Shown one piece after another: positions 53,701 to 62,829 of a stretch of 64,000 nucleotides of DNA. The position numbers were made by a program, and so were the translations under genes. Position 1 is the stretch's first letter; each line of letters begins with the position of its first letter. Origin of the DNA: G965230615 sp965230615 (lineage in GTDB: Bacteria; Pseudomonadota; Gammaproteobacteria; HTCC5015); contig OZ246012.1 of assembly GCA_965230615.1 (NCBI GenBank), positions 4,154,001 through 4,218,000 on the forward strand, written 5' to 3'. Under the pieces are notes generated by a model. That model did not search any database. It saw only the letters and a list, made by a program, of their open reading frames with translations, and was not told where the DNA came from.

Positions 53701-54756
53701 ATGACATACAAAACAGATGGTTTACGCACCGCCGAAATTAGCGAGGTTTCCAATCCGGCCGAAGTGCAGCAAGAATATCCGATTACAGATAAAGCAGCAG
53801 AGACTGTTTTTAAAGCGCGTCAGGACATCCATGATATTCTATTTGAAAAAGATGATCGTTTACTCGTCATTGTCGGGCCTTGCTCTATTCATGATACTGA
53901 AGCAGCTTTAGACTATGCCAATAAGCTAAAGGAAGTGCGTGAACAGCTCAAAGATGATCTATGTATTGTTATGCGTGTCTACTTTGAAAAACCACGCACG
54001 ACAGTGGGTTGGAAAGGTCTTATTAATGACCCTAACCTGGACAATAGTTTTGAGATTAATAAAGGCTTGCGTTTAGCACGTAAATTATTGTTAGAGTTGG
54101 CCGATATGCAAATGCCAGCGGCCACCGAGTTTCTGGATTTAATTAGCCCACAGTATTTTGCCGATCTGATCAGCTGGGGCGCAATTGGTGCGCGTACCAC
54201 AGAGAGTCAGGGGCACCGGGAACTGGCATCGGGTTTATCTTGCCCAATCGGTTTTAAAAACGGAACTGATGGTAATCTGCAAATTGCCGTTGATGCCATT
54301 GGTGCTGCCAACCGCCCACATTGCTTTTTAGGGGTAACTGATGCAGGGCATTCTGCCATTGTCCGTACCACAGGTAATGAAGATTGCCACGTGATTTTAC
54401 GGGGCGGCAAGCAACCTAACTATGATGCTGCCAGTGTGGATGATGCCTCAGCCGTTTTAGAGAAAAGTAAATTGGCGACACGTATTATGATCGATACTAG
54501 CCATGCTAATAGCCGTAAGATTTATGAGCGTCAAATTGATGTGGGCCATGATATTGCGCGGCAAATAGCCGGTGGAGACAAGCGCATTTTTGGTGTAATG
54601 ACTGAAAGTCATCTGGTTGCAGGTAACCAGAAAGTAAAACCAGGCGAGCCGCTAACGTACGGGCAGAGTATTACTGATGCCTGTATAGCTTGGGATAATA
54701 CCAAGCCACTATTGGAGACATTCGCTGAAGCGGTGAGACAACGTCGTACCACATGA
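53701..54756 (+). CDS. DAHP synthase, class I (AroG/F/H type)
   Basis: This 351-residue 3-deoxy-7-phosphoheptulonate synthase condenses PEP and erythrose-4-phosphate, the first step of aromatic amino acid synthesis. The family signs are VIVGPCSIHD, RVYFEKPRTTVGWKGLINDP, GARTTESQGHRELASGLS and MIDTSHANSRK. The N-terminal extension resembles the feedback-regulated enterobacterial type; which amino acid inhibits it cannot be told. It stands 36 bp after hisG and 12 bp before hisD on the same strand, so it seems to be an inserted member of the histidine operon. Confidence 0.95.
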   Translation: MTYKTDGLRTAEISEVSNPAEVQQEYPITDKAAETVFKARQDIHDILFEKDDRLLVIVGPCSIHDTEAALDYANKLKEVREQLKDDLCIVMRVYFEKPRTTVGWKGLINDPNLDNSFEINKGLRLARKLLLELADMQMPAATEFLDLISPQYFADLISWGAIGARTTESQGHRELASGLSCPIGFKNGTDGNLQIAVDAIGAANRPHCFLGVTDAGHSAIVRTTGNEDCHVILRGGKQPNYDAASVDDASAVLEKSKLATRIMIDTSHANSRKIYERQIDVGHDIARQIAGGDKRIFGVMTESHLVAGNQKVKPGEPLTYGQSITDACIAWDNTKPLLETFAEAVRQRRTT

Positions 54757-54768
54757 TAAGGGAACGAA

Positions 54769-56076
54769 ATGGTCGATATACGGATTCTTGATAGCAAAGC
54801 CAAGGACTTTGATAAGGAGTTCGAAGAGCTACTTGGTTGGGTTGATGGTGGTGATGAGATAATCATCAAACGCGTTAATGATATTGTGCAGAATGTGCGC
54901 TTACGCGGTGATTCTGCATTGATAGAATACACTAAGCGTTTTGATGATATGAGCGTGGATGAAGCATCCGAGTTAGAATTGTCAGAGGCGCGTTTAAACG
55001 CAGCAGTGGCGGGGATCTCTACTAAGCAGCGTGAGGCTTTGGAAACAGCAGCTGAGCGTATTCGCGCTTATGCCGAGCGTCAAAAATTAAAGTCATGGTT
55101 ATTTACCGATGACTTGGGTAATAACCTAGGTCAACAAATACGAGCGCTTGACCGGGTAGGCTTATATGTCCCTGGTGGTAAAGCCGCTTACCCCTCTTCA
55201 GTATTGATGAATGCCATTCCTGCTAAAGTCGCTGGTGTGCAAGAGCTGATTATGGTGGTGCCTGCTCCTAAAGGTGAGCTCAATGATATGGTGTTGGCAG
55301 CTGCAGTGATTGCGGGTGTTGACCGGATCTTTACCGTCGGTGGAGCACAAGCTATTGCAGCGCTGGCATATGGTACTGATACTGTGCCGCGTGTTGATAA
55401 GATTGTCGGACCTGGCAATATTTATGTCGCGACGGCCAAGCGTATCGTGTTTGGTGTTGTTGGTATTGATATGGTAGCTGGGCCATCAGAAATTGTGATT
55501 GTTTGTGATGGTAAAACAGATCCGGATTGGATCGTGATGGATTTATTTTCGCAAGCCGAACATGATGAAGATGCTCAAGCTATTCTTATTTGCCCAGATC
55601 CGAAATTTGTCGGGGCCGTGGTTGGCCGTATCGAAAAAAACCTGGCCAACATGGAACGCAAAGACATTATTTTAAGTTCACTGGAGAAGCGTGGCGCATT
55701 GATTAAGGTCCGCGATTTAGATGAGGCCATTGAACTGGTAAACCGTATGGCACCAGAACACTTGGAGTTGTCAATTGATAATGCGGTACAGTGGGCAGGT
55801 AAAGTACGGCATGCTGGTGCAATATTCCTGGGACGATATACGGCCGAGGCGTTAGGTGACTATTGTGCTGGCCCTAATCATGTGCTGCCCACAGCTGGCG
55901 CGGCACGTTTTTCTTCGCCCTTGGGTGTCTATGATTTCCAAAAGCGTACCAGTATTATTGATTGTACGGCGGTTGGTGCATCGGTTTTAGGCAAAACAGC
56001 TTCAGTGTTAGCGCATGGTGAAGGCTTGACTGCTCATGCCTACTCCGCTGAATGCCGCTTGCTAGATAAAGACTGA
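54769..56076 (+). CDS. hisD: Histidinol dehydrogenase
   Basis: This 435-residue Zn enzyme oxidises histidinol to histidine with two NAD+. Conserved stretches are VGLYVPGGKAAYPSSVLMNAIPAKVAG, KIVGPGNIYVATAKR, GPSEIVIV, SQAEHDEDAQ and APEHLEL with NHVLPTAGAARF. It starts 12 bp after the DAHP synthase gene and is followed by hisC, as in the usual hisG-hisD-hisC order. Confidence 0.97.
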   Translation: MVDIRILDSKAKDFDKEFEELLGWVDGGDEIIIKRVNDIVQNVRLRGDSALIEYTKRFDDMSVDEASELELSEARLNAAVAGISTKQREALETAAERIRAYAERQKLKSWLFTDDLGNNLGQQIRALDRVGLYVPGGKAAYPSSVLMNAIPAKVAGVQELIMVVPAPKGELNDMVLAAAVIAGVDRIFTVGGAQAIAALAYGTDTVPRVDKIVGPGNIYVATAKRIVFGVVGIDMVAGPSEIVIVCDGKTDPDWIVMDLFSQAEHDEDAQAILICPDPKFVGAVVGRIEKNLANMERKDIILSSLEKRGALIKVRDLDEAIELVNRMAPEHLELSIDNAVQWAGKVRHAGAIFLGRYTAEALGDYCAGPNHVLPTAGAARFSSPLGVYDFQKRTSIIDCTAVGASVLGKTASVLAHGEGLTAHAYSAECRLLDKD

Positions 56077-56139
56077 TAACATTTATGCCTTGGCTTGATT
56101 AGCAGTACAACACGAGAGTATGGCTTTTTAATAATCAAC

Positions 56140-57249
56140 ATGTCCTTAGAAATCGAACAAGTCTTTAGCGATGTTATTCGCAAGCTGACAGCCTATAAAG
56201 TTGCCCCATCAGATGGTTTGATTAAACTTGATGCTATGGAAAACCCTTTTTCAATGCCCGCGGAGTGGACTGCTTCATGGTTGGCCGAGCTACAAAATGC
56301 CTCACTGAATCGCTATCCTGATCCTGCGGCTGAAGCGCTATCGGCACAACTAAGACAGCATATGTTGGTGCCTGAAGACAAGGCAATGATATTAGGTAAT
56401 GGGTCTGATGAGTTGATTCAGCTGCTGTGTATGTCACTCATTAACTCGCCATTGCAAGGGCCTAATGGCAAAGCGGTTGTTATGGCGCCTGAGCCAGGTT
56501 TTGTGATGTATCGTCTGCTCACCGCCGCTGTTGGCTGTGAATATGTTTCTGTGCCATTGCGGGCGCAGGACTTTTCCCTGGATATGCCAGCGATGTTAGC
56601 AGCGATTACCAAGTATCGACCTGCCATTGTGTTTTTGGCGTATCCCAATAACCCAACCGGTAACTTATTTGAGCAGCACGAACTGATTGAAATTATTGAG
56701 CAAGCACCTGGCTTGGTTGTGATTGATGAGGCTTACCAGCCTTTTGCGCAACAGAGCTTCATGTCGCAGTTAAGTCAATATGATAATTTGCTGGTGATGC
56801 GTACTGTCTCCAAGCTTGGCTTAGCGGGCATTCGTTTGGGCTTATTGGCAGGTGCACAGCAGTGGATAGATGAGCTGAATAAATTAAGGCTGCCATACAA
56901 TATCAATATACTCACGCAGGTAACGGCTTTACATGCACTGCAACATGCAGATGTCTTTGCCATGCAGGCTCAAACTATTCGTGAGCAGCGCTGCTATCTA
57001 TTCGATGTATTAAGTACTATGCCGGGTGTTGAAGCATATCCCAGTCACGCGAATTTCATTCTATTCCGGGTGCCGACAGGGCAGGGAGAACATGTTTTTA
57101 ACGCATTAAAATCACAAGGTATTTTAATTAAAAACCTATCTGCAATACGACCTCTGCTCAGTGACTGTCTGCGTGTAACAGTGGGTACCGAGCAAGAGAA
57201 CACTGTCTTTATAAAAGCCTTAAGTGAAACTTTACAAAGTATTACCTAG
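56140..57249 (+). CDS. hisC: Histidinol-phosphate aminotransferase
   Basis: The ATG at 56140 (MSLEIEQ) is preferred to an upstream TTG at 56095. The 369-residue PLP enzyme has the ASN motif YPNNPTGN, the PLP Lys225 in VSKLGLAGIRLG and Asp of VVIDEAY. It converts imidazole-acetol phosphate and glutamate to histidinol phosphate. The ribosome-binding site is weak. It ends the his operon. Confidence 0.93.
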   Translation: MSLEIEQVFSDVIRKLTAYKVAPSDGLIKLDAMENPFSMPAEWTASWLAELQNASLNRYPDPAAEALSAQLRQHMLVPEDKAMILGNGSDELIQLLCMSLINSPLQGPNGKAVVMAPEPGFVMYRLLTAAVGCEYVSVPLRAQDFSLDMPAMLAAITKYRPAIVFLAYPNNPTGNLFEQHELIEIIEQAPGLVVIDEAYQPFAQQSFMSQLSQYDNLLVMRTVSKLGLAGIRLGLLAGAQQWIDELNKLRLPYNINILTQVTALHALQHADVFAMQAQTIREQRCYLFDVLSTMPGVEAYPSHANFILFRVPTGQGEHVFNALKSQGILIKNLSAIRPLLSDCLRVTVGTEQENTVFIKALSETLQSIT

Positions 57250-57718
57250 GCTATCTGCACACAACAGTATAATTTCGCGCCTAACTGTAGTCCTTATCTG
57301 ACTTATCGCAGCTTGTAGTGTAAAAAATACAAGGACTCAACGCGCTGTATATGACGTATATCTAATGAGTATATTCAAGTATATGCGTTGTTACTTGATT
57401 ATCTTTTATACACTTGACGAATCGAAGCTCCAATGAAAGTTAGAAAGTCTGAGTTAAGGATCAATAAGCACCCAAGTTGCTTATAGAATGTCAATATTGT
57501 ATTAAGACTTGTTGTTATTGATCGTTTGTGCTATTTGAATAGTGGTTCAAAGTTTTACCTTACTAAAAGCTTTGGAAAAACAAAGCATAAGCGTTGTAAG
57601 CTGAACGGCTTCACAAATTGAGAGACGGTCAGTCGAGATAGTGGCAGCTTGTATTTGTCACGGTGTTTTCTTTAGACGTGTATATATGCCAATACCTGGC
57701 CAAAGCAGGTTAAAAAAT
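57250..57718. other. 469-bp intergenic region, no gene seen
   Basis: It separates hisC from the receiver-GGDEF-EAL gene and is AT-rich, with several short TATA-like runs near 57350-57385 and GTCCTT/AAGGAC arms (57290-57336) too far apart to form a good stem. I see no coding pattern. The promoter of the downstream gene should lie here. Confidence 0.45.
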
Positions 57719-59575
57719 ATGTCCGCATTATTGATTGTTGATGATGAACAAGCTGTTTTAAATGCGCTAGCGTTCCTGTTTCGTGGGCAAGGCTATACTG
57801 TGTTCACCGCAGATTGCCCTAAGCAGGCTTTGGCTCTATTAGCATCACCACCAGAGGAAGAGTCGATTGGGGTGGTGATCTCAGATTATCGTATGCCAGG
57901 TATGTCTGGCACGCAGTTTTTGCAGCAAGTCAGCAACCTTTATCCTGATATTAAGCGCATCTTATTAACCGCAAAGTGCGATATTGTTTCTGCTATGGAT
58001 GCTGTCAATGAAGTAGGGCTATACCGCTTTTTATTTAAGCCTTGCAGTCATGAGCTATTAATTAAAACGCTCAAAGAAGCTTTTGCTGTCTACGATGCCA
58101 GCATGGAAATCAAGCGCCTCAATCGTGAATTGCAACTTGCCAATGATGAGTTGCGTGATTTGAATAGCAGCTTAGAAAATCGTATCGATCATGCAACCCG
58201 TGAACTGCGCGAAGTCTTATATTTTGATCGCTTGACGGGCTTACCTAGTAAAGAGCTGTTAATGGATCGCTTGGAGTTTTCCATTCGTGCTGCCAAACGC
58301 TCTGACTATACTGTGACCGTCATTCATCTTGGCTTGGAAAACTTTCGTTTGGTGAATGAGACCTTAGGACATCAAGCGGGTAATTTGTTGATGTGTGAGT
58401 TGGGCGAAAGACTGAATATGTATGTATGGGACACTGACTCTGTTGGACGTATGCAAGGTGATCAGTTCTGTATGGTAATCAATCATACGGATAAAACAGA
58501 AAAGCCTAATGAAGTTGTCAGTCGTTTATTAGGTACATTGCAAGAGCCTTTCGAAGTGGAAGGGCGTGAGCTCTACCTTAATGCTAATTTAGGCATTAGC
58601 ATGTATCCTGGGGATGGCGCTAGTGCGCAAGCCTTGTTCGATCATGCCGAAGCCGCCATGCATCAGGCGAAAAAAGATCCGGATATTCATTATCGATTTT
58701 ATTCTGAAGAGCTGCATGAAAGGTCGAGCGAACGATTTCTATTACAAAGTCAGGTTCGGCAGGCGTTACATAAGTCTGAATTCAAAATCTATTATCAGCC
58801 AAGAATCAATACCAGCAATGGCAGTATTGTTGGGGTTGAAGCTTTATTGCGTTGGCAACATCCTGAAAGAGGCTTATTACCACCTGATCAATTTTTGCCG
58901 GTATTAGAAGAAACCGGCTTGATTGGCCCGGTTGGAGAGTGGTTGCTCAATGAGGTTTGTCATACTGTCGTCCAGTGGTGCCAGACAGGTGACAACGTAG
59001 AGCCATTTCATGTTGCTGTTAATGTGTCGCCTATACAACTAAAGAGCCCCAATTTTTTACATGTTGTGCAGTCAGCTGTCGAGAAAAGCAGAATCGCGGC
59101 GCACAATATTAAATTAGAGCTTGAGATTACTGAGAATGTATTGCTCAGTGATATTGAAAGAGTTAAGCAAAAATTGCATGAGTTGCGCAATATGGGGATT
59201 AAGCTGGCGATTGATGATTTTGGTACAGGTTATTCTTCACTCAGCTATCTGATTATGTTGCCGATTCATTACTTAAAAATCGATCGGGCCTTTGTCATTG
59301 ATATTACGCATAATAAAGATGCTAAAGCGATTGTGCAAGCAATCACCTCGCTGGCATCTAGCTTGCGAATGCAGGTCGTTGCCGAGGGTATCGAAACCAC
59401 TGAGCAGCTAGATGTTATGCATACTCTCAATTGCGAAGAATTTCAGGGTTTTCTATTCAGCCGCCCACTTCCAGAGAAAGAAATGCGCAAGCTCATTCAA
59501 AACGGCGCTATTCCAGTCTTGGCAGATGATATGAAAAAGCCTATGCATCAAATTGCCTTGGAATACTACGCTTAA
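57719..59575 (+). CDS. Receiver-GGDEF-EAL protein, probable c-di-GMP phosphodiesterase
   Basis: I use the ATG at 57719 (MSALLIVDDEQ), with AGCAGG upstream; longer readings from 57641 or 57686 add residues unlike a receiver N-terminus. The 618-residue product has a receiver (about 1-120, phospho-acceptor Asp56 in ISDYRMPG), a coiled-coil (about 132-168), a GGDEF domain with a degenerate site QGDQF (246-250), and an EAL domain (about 350-600) with EAL at 374-376, NVSPIQL, LEITENVLL, IDDFGTGYSSLSYL and KIDRAFV. It should cleave cyclic di-GMP and not make it. No partner kinase is adjacent; the kinase at 60671 is the nearest candidate. Confidence 0.9.
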   Translation: MSALLIVDDEQAVLNALAFLFRGQGYTVFTADCPKQALALLASPPEEESIGVVISDYRMPGMSGTQFLQQVSNLYPDIKRILLTAKCDIVSAMDAVNEVGLYRFLFKPCSHELLIKTLKEAFAVYDASMEIKRLNRELQLANDELRDLNSSLENRIDHATRELREVLYFDRLTGLPSKELLMDRLEFSIRAAKRSDYTVTVIHLGLENFRLVNETLGHQAGNLLMCELGERLNMYVWDTDSVGRMQGDQFCMVINHTDKTEKPNEVVSRLLGTLQEPFEVEGRELYLNANLGISMYPGDGASAQALFDHAEAAMHQAKKDPDIHYRFYSEELHERSSERFLLQSQVRQALHKSEFKIYYQPRINTSNGSIVGVEALLRWQHPERGLLPPDQFLPVLEETGLIGPVGEWLLNEVCHTVVQWCQTGDNVEPFHVAVNVSPIQLKSPNFLHVVQSAVEKSRIAAHNIKLELEITENVLLSDIERVKQKLHELRNMGIKLAIDDFGTGYSSLSYLIMLPIHYLKIDRAFVIDITHNKDAKAIVQAITSLASSLRMQVVAEGIETTEQLDVMHTLNCEEFQGFLFSRPLPEKEMRKLIQNGAIPVLADDMKKPMHQIALEYYA

Positions 59576-59802
59576 TCCAGTTTAGCCTCCGATTCAGCTT
59601 CTGATCAGGCTTTCAATCTTCTCTAGCTCAGTCTTTTGATGGTCTGATTTTCAAAATAGTACTCAAACTGCCTCAGTTGCCGACGTTCCTATATATAGCA
59701 GGTAATTCCTGCTGTCTTAAGCAAAACCCTTAAAACTGAAGAATATAGTGTTGTGGCCGTTAAAATGAGTTGAGTTTATATTTAGCTTATATTGAGGCAG
59801 GG

Positions 59803-60633
59803 ATGAGCAGAGTTATACTAATAACGCTTTTATCAGTTTTGACAGAGCCGGTGCTGGCTGCATCACCTTGGTTGCCGGAACCTGGAGGAATGACTTTATC
59901 CATTAGCTACTTGTCGGAAAGCTTTGATGAATTTTATCGTGCGGATCAGGATCAGCAACTGCCGGCAGATATAGAGCAGACCACCTTAAGATTTGCTTTT
60001 GAGTATGGTTTGTCAGACTTAGTAAGCTTAGGTTTTAAAACAGGTTTTACTGAAACTCACTTTGCGCCTGCATCAAGAGGTGACTTCTCAGGCGTTGATG
60101 ACTCTGAAATAGATATCCGTTGGCGCTTTGTTGATGAATATTTAAGTGAGAAAGCGATGCCAACGATAACATTACGTTTAGCAGCTATTATCGCTGGAAA
60201 CTATGAGGCATCATCGGCAGGTAACCCCCACTCGCCAGGGGATGGAGAGTCAGGTTACAGTGCCTCTATCATTGTTGGTAAGGTGCTCCACTCTTGGAGC
60301 TTATTAGGTGAGCTGGGCTATCGTGACCGAGCATCACCAGTACCCTCTGAAGTCTTTTTAAATATTGGTGCTTACTACACTTTTTCTCAGAATTTTGCTG
60401 CAGGTATCAGCTATTTCAATGAATCAGCAAACGAAGGGCTGGATATTGGTGGGCCTGGTTTTGATGCCAGCCGTTTTCCTGAGTTGCAAGAAGAAAAAGA
60501 AATCGTGAGCTTGAGTGCAAGCTATTTTATCAATAACAGAAGCAGTATGGGTATTGATGTAGCGCAAACGATAGATGGTGAGAATACGGGGCAGAAAGAT
60601 ATTTTGGTTGTACGTTATAGTTATACTTATTAA
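59803..60633 (+). CDS. Probable outer-membrane beta-barrel protein
   Basis: The ATG at 59803 has GAGG 5 bases upstream and starts a signal peptide (MSRVILITLLSVLTEPVLA). The 276-residue product is made of amphipathic strands (MTLSISYLSES, TTLRFAFEYGLSDLVSLGF, ITLRLAAIIAGNYEA, YSASIIVGKVL, FLNIGAYYTF) and ends YSYTY. It resembles outer-membrane transporter-like barrels of unknown substrate. It is followed 37 bp later by the sensor kinase and may form an operon with it. Confidence 0.65.
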   Translation: MSRVILITLLSVLTEPVLAASPWLPEPGGMTLSISYLSESFDEFYRADQDQQLPADIEQTTLRFAFEYGLSDLVSLGFKTGFTETHFAPASRGDFSGVDDSEIDIRWRFVDEYLSEKAMPTITLRLAAIIAGNYEASSAGNPHSPGDGESGYSASIIVGKVLHSWSLLGELGYRDRASPVPSEVFLNIGAYYTFSQNFAAGISYFNESANEGLDIGGPGFDASRFPELQEEKEIVSLSASYFINNRSSMGIDVAQTIDGENTGQKDILVVRYSYTY

Positions 60634-60670
60634 TAAATGATGCGTATCAATTAATAAGGCAGTATTGGGT

Positions 60671-62503
60671 ATGTCGAAAAAGCATCGGTATATACGGTTT
60701 GGTATTACGCTGCAATTAATACTTTTTGCGGGCGTGCTGGTGGCTTTTGCTGTTGCTGTGAGTACTTGGTTTGCCTATCAAAATAGTAAGAAACAGCTTG
60801 AAACGGCACTAGGTAATGAGTTGTTAGCCTTGGTTAACTCTGCGGCACCATTTATTAATGGTGATTATCATGAAGAGATTGTACGAGTAGACAGTAACTT
60901 TGTCGACGGTATGGATGCATTTCATAAAATTCGGGAGCAGTTAATTATCTTGAAAGAGAAGAATCATTTAGGTGTTGAATCTTCCGGTAGCCCTGTCTAC
61001 ACCTTGAGGCCAGCGCAAGGGTTTCGCCAGAATGAGAAAATGGAATTTGTCGTGATGACCGATAAAAATGCAGCAGGAGAGTTCTTTATTGGCAATTTAA
61101 TTCATGCTGAGAAGCATCATTTGCAAGCTTTACAGGGGCTCTCGGTTACCACTGGTCTGTATGCAGATAGTGAGGGTATGTGGGTCTCAGCTGTCGCGCC
61201 CGTTCATGATTCTTTAGGTAATGTTGTGGCGATATTGCAGGCCGATAGGAATGTTGATTTTTTCTTTACAGAAAGCATTAAAATCGCCAAAAAACTGCTG
61301 TGGGTCGCAGCTGTTGTTGTAGCCATCGCAGTCTTACTGAGTATTATCTATTCTTTGCGCTTGATTTGGCCTATTAGAAAGATCGTGGATGCAGCCATAT
61401 CATTTGGTAAAGGGGATTTACAGCATAAAATTGAGATTCATCGTAGTGACGAACTGGGTGTCTTGGCGAGCACATTTAATATGATGTCCAGGCGCATTCG
61501 GATTGATCAGGCAAAAAAACGTAAGCAGAGTCAGGCTTTGGAGAAGCTAACCAAAGCGTTGTCAGATGCTAATAGGAATTTGGAATCCAAAGTTGTTGAG
61601 CGAACAAAACAATTAACAGAGAGTCATGAAAAACTTGAAGAAACACTGGCAGCATTAAAGTCATCACAAGCAACATTGGTGCAGTCAGAAAAAATGGCGT
61701 CGCTTGGGCAATTGGCTGCTGGTGTCGCGCATGAAATTAATAACCCAATGGCCTTTATCACAAGTAATTTAACAATGTTGCAGGATTATAATGGAAGTTT
61801 ATTCAAGGTTCTGCAAAAATCTCAGTTGTTATTTGATGCTGTTAAAAGTGAAGACAAAGAAGCGATTCGAAAAGCAGCGGCTGAATATATAGAAGACTAT
61901 AAAGAAGCAGATATCGAGCTTATGATAGAAGATCTGACAGAGTTGCTAAGCGATTCTATTGATGGTGCTTTGCGAGTCAGAGACATTGTTGCCGATTTGA
62001 AAGGTTACTCGCATGCCGGTGATGGTAAAGATATGCAGCTACAAGATATCAACCAATGTTTAGCGTCTGTTCTCAAAATAACACATAATGCGACAAAACA
62101 TAATAGTAAAATCATCACTGATTTTGCCTCGGATTTGCCGAGTATATATTGCCATGCGGGTAAGCTACATCAAGTTTTTACTAATATAGTTGTAAATGCA
62201 GCGCAAGCGATAGATGAGAGCGGTATTATCGAAATTACTACAAAGGTAGTAGAAGGTGATTTGCAAATAAACTTTAAGGATAGTGGTAAAGGTATTGCTC
62301 CAGAGAGTTTGGAGAAAATATTTGACGCTTTTTATACGACCAAACCTGTTGGAGAAGGTACAGGTCTTGGTCTCTATATTAGCTATGCCATTATTCGCGA
62401 GCATGGTGGAGACTTGAAAGTGGAAAGTCAATTGGGTGAGGGTACTGAGTTCATCATTACACTGCCAATTGAGGTTGCTTTAGAGAAAAAGCAGATAGCT
62501 TAA
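60671..62503 (+). CDS. Membrane sensor histidine kinase with HAMP
   Basis: The start is the ATG at 60671; a TTG two codons upstream is less likely. The 610-residue kinase has TM1 (about 11-33), a periplasmic sensor (about 34-205, CACHE-like by length), TM2 (about 207-230), HAMP (about 233-285), a coiled-coil (about 285-340), HisKA with His354 in AAGVAHEINNPMAF and a HATPase with VVNAAQAI, DSGKGIAPESLEKIFDAFYTTK and GTGLGLYI. No response regulator is adjacent; the receiver-EAL protein upstream is the best guess. The small Cys-rich gene follows 11 bp later. Confidence 0.85.
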   Translation: MSKKHRYIRFGITLQLILFAGVLVAFAVAVSTWFAYQNSKKQLETALGNELLALVNSAAPFINGDYHEEIVRVDSNFVDGMDAFHKIREQLIILKEKNHLGVESSGSPVYTLRPAQGFRQNEKMEFVVMTDKNAAGEFFIGNLIHAEKHHLQALQGLSVTTGLYADSEGMWVSAVAPVHDSLGNVVAILQADRNVDFFFTESIKIAKKLLWVAAVVVAIAVLLSIIYSLRLIWPIRKIVDAAISFGKGDLQHKIEIHRSDELGVLASTFNMMSRRIRIDQAKKRKQSQALEKLTKALSDANRNLESKVVERTKQLTESHEKLEETLAALKSSQATLVQSEKMASLGQLAAGVAHEINNPMAFITSNLTMLQDYNGSLFKVLQKSQLLFDAVKSEDKEAIRKAAAEYIEDYKEADIELMIEDLTELLSDSIDGALRVRDIVADLKGYSHAGDGKDMQLQDINQCLASVLKITHNATKHNSKIITDFASDLPSIYCHAGKLHQVFTNIVVNAAQAIDESGIIEITTKVVEGDLQINFKDSGKGIAPESLEKIFDAFYTTKPVGEGTGLGLYISYAIIREHGGDLKVESQLGEGTEFIITLPIEVALEKKQIA

Positions 62504-62514
62504 GGAAAGTGAAG

Positions 62515-62829
62515 ATGTTTAAAATATCAATATTTACAGTTTTTATGAGCAGCCTCTTATTTGCTGAGATCTCTGAAGCGTCCGGTTCCTATACGTCTCC
62601 TAACTTACCTCAAGGGGCAAGTAAATATGTTGTCGGTAAAATGATATTTAAGAAAGTATCCTCTTCTAAAATATTCAGAGGGTGTTTAAGTTGTTACCGA
62701 AAAAACTCCAGTTTTAAAGGCTGTGCGGCCTTAGATCAGTGTGCTAATAGTTCGACTGAGGTGGAATTCGCTCGGGAAGATATTGCTTCGCTTAAGTATT
62801 TTATAAAAAAACGTTATAGAGTAGATTGA
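62515..62829 (+). CDS. Small periplasmic Cys-rich protein, degenerate cytochrome c-like
   Basis: The ATG at 62515 follows GGAAAGTG. The 104-residue protein has a signal peptide (cleavage near EASGS). The layout of the rest, YVVGKMIFKKVSSSKIFRGCLSCY and then FAREDIASLKYFIKKRY, resembles a small mono-haem cytochrome c (Y..GK.IF....C..CH ... L..Y...RY). The haem motif, however, reads Cys57-Leu-Ser-Cys60-Tyr61, with Tyr in place of the axial His, and there are two more Cys (70, 76). It may thus be a haem-free or differently ligated derivative. It is 11 bp after the sensor kinase. Its 3' end overlaps the convergent gene by 16 bp. Confidence 0.6.
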   Translation: MFKISIFTVFMSSLLFAEISEASGSYTSPNLPQGASKYVVGKMIFKKVSSSKIFRGCLSCYRKNSSFKGCAALDQCANSSTEVEFAREDIASLKYFIKKRYRVD

